DNA of 64,000 nt, taken from VRUE01 sp963703895. Its GTDB lineage: Bacteria > Actinomycetota > Thermoleophilia > Solirubrobacterales > 70-9. Positions 60,758-64,000 of this stretch are shown here, piece by piece. Below the pieces are notes generated by a model, which saw only the letters and a list, made by a program, of their open reading frames with translations, ran no database searches and had not been told where the DNA came from. The translations under genes were made by a program, and so were the position numbers. Positions within the stretch are counted from its first letter, which is position 1, and every line of letters begins with the position of its first letter. The DNA is taken from contig CAVPFX010000002.1 in the NCBI GenBank assembly GCA_963703895.1, forward strand, positions 310,001 through 374,000. Direction: 5' to 3'.

Positions 60758-60780
60758 GCGGCGGGCTTCCGGCCCGCCGC
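60758..60780 (+). terminator. GC hairpin after the small membrane protein gene
   Basis: Perfect 9-bp stem gcggcgggc (60758-60766) / gcccgccgc (60772-60780) with a 5-nt loop, 9 nt after the stop. No T-run. Confidence 0.6.
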
Positions 60781-60801
60781 CCGGCTCCATAGACTGAACC
60801 A

Positions 60802-61410
60802 ATGGAGGCGGCAACCAAGCAGCGCGAGCTCAGCGGCGAGAAGGCCCAGCGCATCATCGACGCGATGCGGGTCAGCGTCGCCAAGCGCGGCGCCGCGGGC
60901 TCGACCTTCGAGCACGTTGCCCGCGAGGCCGGCGTAAGCCGTGGCCTTCTCCACTACTACTTCGGGACCAAGGAGCGGCTCCTGGTCGAGGTGGTGCGGC
61001 GCGATGCCGAGATCCGGGTGGCACGGTTGGACGAACCGTTGGAGAAGGCGAAGACGGTCGACGACGTGGTCGACGTCCTGCTTGCCAGCCTCACTGACCT
61101 GATCGAGAACGAACCGGCCTTCTTCTTGCTCCTCTACGAGCTCTTCAGCGCCGGCCGCCGCAACCCGGAGATCCAGCACGAGGTCGGCCAGCTCTTCGAG
61201 CGCACCCGCTCGCACGTTGCTGAGGTGCTGCGCGCCAAGGAGCGCGAGGGCGTGCTCAAGCTCCGCCACGAGGCCGAGGAGATCGTCTCCTTCCTCTTCG
61301 CGGTCGCCGACGGCTTCGCCCTGCAGGCGCTCTCCGACACCGAGCGCGACATCAGCGGCGGCCTCGCCGTTGCCGCCGCATCGGGCCGTTACCTGCTGAT
61401 CTCCGAGTAA
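60802..61410 (+). CDS. TetR-family transcriptional regulator
   Basis: 202 residues, ATG. The N-terminal helix-turn-helix (AQRIIDAMRVSVAKRGAAGSTFEHVAREAGVSRGLLHYYFGTKERLLVEVVRRDAE) is the TetR hallmark. The C-terminal ligand-binding helices include FFLLLYELFSAGRRNPEIQHEV. It lies 114 bp upstream of an MMPL transporter gene, on the same strand; paired inverted repeats in the gap suggest it represses that gene. Confidence 0.93.
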   Translation: MEAATKQRELSGEKAQRIIDAMRVSVAKRGAAGSTFEHVAREAGVSRGLLHYYFGTKERLLVEVVRRDAEIRVARLDEPLEKAKTVDDVVDVLLASLTDLIENEPAFFLLLYELFSAGRRNPEIQHEVGQLFERTRSHVAEVLRAKEREGVLKLRHEAEEIVSFLFAVADGFALQALSDTERDISGGLAVAAASGRYLLISE

Positions 61411-61483
61411 TCGCCCCTCGCCGTTCCTCCCCTTAGTCGTAGCGGCAAGACGCAACGGAACCGTTTGGAGTGATCGCACTCAC

Positions 61484-61523
61484 AGACGGCTGGCCGTCTA
61501 TTCGAAAGGCTGGCTGTCCAGCC
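61484..61523 (+). promoter_or_regulatory. Candidate TetR operator before the MMPL gene
   Basis: Two inverted repeats in tandem: agacggctggccgtct (61484-61499) and ggctggctgtccagcc (61508-61523). They share ggctggc(c/t)gtc as a direct repeat 19 nt apart. The second ends 1 nt before the ATG, so bound protein would block initiation. Confidence 0.6.
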
Positions 61524-61524
61524 A

Positions 61525-63723
61525 ATGCGTGACTTCATGGTCAAACTTGCCGGGTTTCTGGGGCGCCGCCGCCGCTGGGTCCTCGGCGTTTGGTTGGTGG
61601 TCGTTGCGCTGGCCCTGCCGATCGCCTCACACCAGACCGATCACCTGACCGGCGGTGGATTCGATGTCCCCGGTAGCGAGTCGAAGTCGGTCAGCGACTC
61701 GCTCGAGAACGACTTCGGCGACAAGGCCGGTCAGATCGCGGTGTTGCTGCAGGCCGAGGACAGCGCCAGCTCCGCCGAGCGCGCTGCCGCGGTTGAGCGG
61801 GCGCGCCGCGCTGTCGCCGATCTCGATGAAGTGACCCTGCCGCCGGCCACCGCCCGCCGCGCCGAGCTCGCCCTGCAGCGGACCGGGACGGCGATGCTGC
61901 CACTGCACAGTGAAAAGTCCTCCGACCTGCAGATCGACTCGGCGACGGACCTGCGCGAAGCGCTCGATCCCGGCACGCCCGTCAACGGGGTCACGACCTA
62001 TCTCGCCGGGCAGCCGACGATCTGGGCGGGCATGCAGGAGCTCTCCAAGGAAGATCTGAAAAAAGCGGAGTTCGCCGGCTTTCCGATCGTCGCGATCATC
62101 CTGCTCGTCATCTTCGGCTCGCTGGCCGCCGCGGCGCTGCCGCTGGTGCTCGGCTTCGTCAGCGTGATGGTCACCGGGGCGCTGATCTACTTCCTCTCGC
62201 TGCAGGTAGAGACCTCGGTCTTCGTCACCAACATGGCCTCGATGATCGGCATCGGCGTGGCGATCGACTACTCACTCTTCATCCTCGCCCGCTATCGCGA
62301 GGAGCGTGCCGGCGGGCGCGACAAGGACGCCGCCCGGGCCGAGGCGCTCTCCACCTCGGGCTTGGCCGTCGCCTTCTCCGGCCTCGCCGTGATCGTCTCC
62401 CTCGCCGGCCTCTGGATGGTCGACAACCAGGCGCTGCGCTCGATGGCGCTGGGGGCGATGACCGTGGTCGCGGTCTCGATCCTCACCGCGGTCACGCTGC
62501 TGCCGGCGCTGATCGCGATGCTCGGCGACCGCGTCCTGCCCGGCGGAATCGTCGGCAAGGTGCTGGGGATCTTCCGCCGCAGCGGCGAGCGACCCGATCG
62601 CGAGGCCTTCTGGGTGCGCTGGACGACGCGTGTCATGGCCCGTCCCTGGGTGGCGGTTATCGGCGTCTCCTCGGTCCTTCTGTTCCTGGCGATCCCGCTG
62701 CTCTCGATCGAGACCGGCACCCAGGCGATCAAGCAGTTCCCCACCGACAGCGACGTGCGGGTCGGCAACGAACTTGCCTCGAAGCAGCTCGGCGGCGGCA
62801 CCGATCCGGTGCAGATCGTCGCCACCTTCGGTGACGGCAGCTCGGTTCGCGGCGAGCGCGCGGCCGTAGTCGGCTTCAGTCGCACGATCGAGTCGACCCC
62901 TGGCGTCGGCTCGGTGGCAGCGCCGGCCTTTGCCGGTGACAGCGTCCTCTTCCAAGCCACGCCCAGCGCTCCCAGCGAGTCCGACGCGACGATCGCCCTG
63001 GTCGAGCGGCTGCGCGACAGCATCGTGCCCGCCACCGCGCTCGCCCACGTCGCCACGGTTGACGTCGGGGGAGAAACCGCCCGCAGCCAGGATGCCCGCA
63101 CCCAGGTCAGCGGCTCGATGTGGAAGATCATCCTCTTCGTCCTCGCGCTCAGCTTCCTGGTGCTGATGGTGATGCTGCGCTCGCTGCTGCTGCCGCTCAA
63201 GGCCGTGCTGATGAACCTGCTCTCGATCGGCGCCGCCTTCGGCGTCCTCGTCGCGATCTTCCAGTGGGGCTGGTTCTCCAACCTGCTCGGCTTTGAGAGC
63301 CAGGGCGCACTCGACACGATCAACGTGCCGCTGATCTTCGCCATCGTCTTCGGCCTCTCGATGGACTACGAGGTCTTCCTGATGTCGCGAATCCGCGAGC
63401 ACTACCTCGAGCACGGCGACAACGAAAGGGCCGTTGCCGAAGGCCTCTCGACCAGCGCCCGCACGATCTCCTCCGCTGCCCTGATCATGACCTCGGTCTT
63501 CGCCGTCTTCGTCCTCACTGGCGTGCCCTCGATCAAGGAGCTCGGCCTGGGCTGCGCGGTGGCGATCGCCCTCGACGCGACCTTGGTCCGCCTGATCCTG
63601 GTGCCGGCGGCGATGAAGCTGTTCGGCGACTGGAACTGGTGGATGCCCTCCTGGCTTGACCGGGCGCTGCCCGACCTCAGCTTCGAGTCCGGCTCACCCG
63701 AGCCGGAGCCTGCAGAGGCTTGA
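61525..63723 (+). CDS. MMPL/RND-family membrane transporter
   Basis: 732 residues, ATG (Met at 61537 is possible). Same architecture as the transporter at 31573-33810: TM1, outer loop, five TMs, outer loop, five TMs. The proton-relay motifs are GIGVAIDYSLFILARYREE (about 245-263) and VFGLSMDYEVFLMSRIREH. The C-terminus is short. It probably exports lipids or toxic compounds under TetR control. Directly after the TGA, on the next base, begins family B palindrome copy 2. Confidence 0.92.
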   Translation: MRDFMVKLAGFLGRRRRWVLGVWLVVVALALPIASHQTDHLTGGGFDVPGSESKSVSDSLENDFGDKAGQIAVLLQAEDSASSAERAAAVERARRAVADLDEVTLPPATARRAELALQRTGTAMLPLHSEKSSDLQIDSATDLREALDPGTPVNGVTTYLAGQPTIWAGMQELSKEDLKKAEFAGFPIVAIILLVIFGSLAAAALPLVLGFVSVMVTGALIYFLSLQVETSVFVTNMASMIGIGVAIDYSLFILARYREERAGGRDKDAARAEALSTSGLAVAFSGLAVIVSLAGLWMVDNQALRSMALGAMTVVAVSILTAVTLLPALIAMLGDRVLPGGIVGKVLGIFRRSGERPDREAFWVRWTTRVMARPWVAVIGVSSVLLFLAIPLLSIETGTQAIKQFPTDSDVRVGNELASKQLGGGTDPVQIVATFGDGSSVRGERAAVVGFSRTIESTPGVGSVAAPAFAGDSVLFQATPSAPSESDATIALVERLRDSIVPATALAHVATVDVGGETARSQDARTQVSGSMWKIILFVLALSFLVLMVMLRSLLLPLKAVLMNLLSIGAAFGVLVAIFQWGWFSNLLGFESQGALDTINVPLIFAIVFGLSMDYEVFLMSRIREHYLEHGDNERAVAEGLSTSARTISSAALIMTSVFAVFVLTGVPSIKELGLGCAVAIALDATLVRLILVPAAMKLFGDWNWWMPSWLDRALPDLSFESGSPEPEPAEA

Positions 63724-63837
63724 GGACACACCCCGATAGGGGTTCCACTTAACTTTTTCGGTGGATCCGGATTGGGCTGGCGCCCGTTGCTCCCGACGAA
63801 AAAGTGCAAGACGTTCCACCCCTATCGGGGTGTGTCC
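63724..63837. repeat. Palindrome family B, copy 2
   Basis: Outer arms perfect over 20 bp (63724-63743, ggacacaccccgataggggt; 63818-63837). Inside, cacttaactttttcggtg (about 63746-63763) and cgacgaaaaagtgcaagacg (about 63794-63813) are the same blocks as in copy 1 in opposite orientation. The outer arms share only the innermost ggggt with copy 1. It starts on the base after the MMPL stop. Confidence 0.88.
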
Positions 63838-63851
63838 AATACCCTGCCGCC

Positions 63852-64000
63852 ATGAGTGACGAGCTGGCCTTTGTTGGAGCTGCTCGGCAGGCAGAGATGG
63901 TGCAAGCCGGGGAGGTCTCTCCTAAAGAGCTGGTGCAGCTCTGTCTGGATCGGATCGGGCGGATCGATCCGCAGCTCAATGCTTTTCACAAGGTGCTTGG
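63852..64000 (+). CDS. Amidase, N-terminal part (3' end outside window)
   Basis: ATG 63852; 49 codons are visible. The start MSDELAFVGAARQAEMVQAG continues as VSPKELVQLCLDRIGRIDPQLNAFHKV, the typical N-terminal helix pair of amidase-signature enzymes (GatA and related amidases). The Gly-Ser-Ser catalytic region lies beyond the window, so activity and subtype cannot be judged. It is 14 nt downstream of a family B palindrome. Confidence 0.8.
   Translation, partial: MSDELAFVGAARQAEMVQAGEVSPKELVQLCLDRIGRIDPQLNAFHKVL

Overview
The window is high-GC bacterial chromosome, gene-dense, with many GTG starts and 1 to 13 nt gene overlaps. The gene set points to a high-GC actinobacterium, most likely class Thermoleophilia (Solirubrobacterales-like). 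The grounds are the actinobacterial dnaX-ybaB-recR and lysC-asd blocks, many large secreted beta-propeller proteins with a shared C-terminal beta module, and a secreted AT-rich family protein. The taxonomic call is inference. No rRNA, tRNA, CRISPR, prophage or transposase gene was seen.

Layout. 0-3 kb: 3' end of an acetolactate decarboxylase gene, a membrane protein and a GT-C type glycosyltransferase. 3-6.1 kb: dnaX, ybaB/ebfC and recR (replication and recombination). 6.2-7.9 kb: a degenerate GGDEF protein and a MerR-type regulator with a B12-binding-like fold. 8-30.7 kb: a large phosphate and envelope locus. It holds a PstS-like protein with its own 11-bp-periodic PHO-box-like array, an FtsH-type protease, two large secreted propeller proteins (the second carries a catalytically dead calcineurin-like domain and an apparent frameshift), an orphan winged-helix regulator translationally coupled to a TolB-like propeller, another secreted protein, then PHO-box-pstS-pstC-pstA-pstB and a co-translated tail of lipoprotein, zinc-ribbon and membrane proteins. 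30.8-36 kb: an AT-rich secreted protein, a PadR-MMPL pair, a secreted subtilase and a small protein. 36-40.8 kb: GAF/HD-GYP, lysC, asd and a Na+/H+ antiporter. 40.9-45 kb: a 59-residue coiled-coil/TM protein and a succinate dehydrogenase operon of the unusual type that uses a CCG-domain subunit. 45-52 kb: M28 peptidase, site-2 protease with CBS domains, AidB-like acyl-CoA dehydrogenase, icd, mdh and an AT-hook/winged-helix protein. 52-55.5 kb: acyl-CoA desaturase divergent from a PucR regulator, a fatty acid hydroxylase and a small Cys-rich protein. 55.6-64 kb: hsp20, lon, a GT39-like enzyme, a small membrane protein, a TetR-MMPL pair and the 5' end of an amidase gene.

Most striking feature. 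The window is studded with long inverted repeats with arms of 8 to 80 bp, often perfect. Many begin within 0 to 20 nt of a stop codon, and some lie in frame inside genes (dnaX, the GT-C gene and the N-termini of two secreted proteins). At least four sequence families recur at unrelated loci: family A x3, B x2, C x2, D x2. In families B and C a conserved core is flanked by outer arms that differ between copies but pair well within each copy. They look like a dispersed palindromic-element system (REP/RPE-like in spirit) that I do not recognise as a named family.

A second theme is that the likely ancestral dnaX-ybaB-recR...lysC-asd neighbourhood is split here by about 31 kb of accessory, mostly secreted-protein and phosphate genes.
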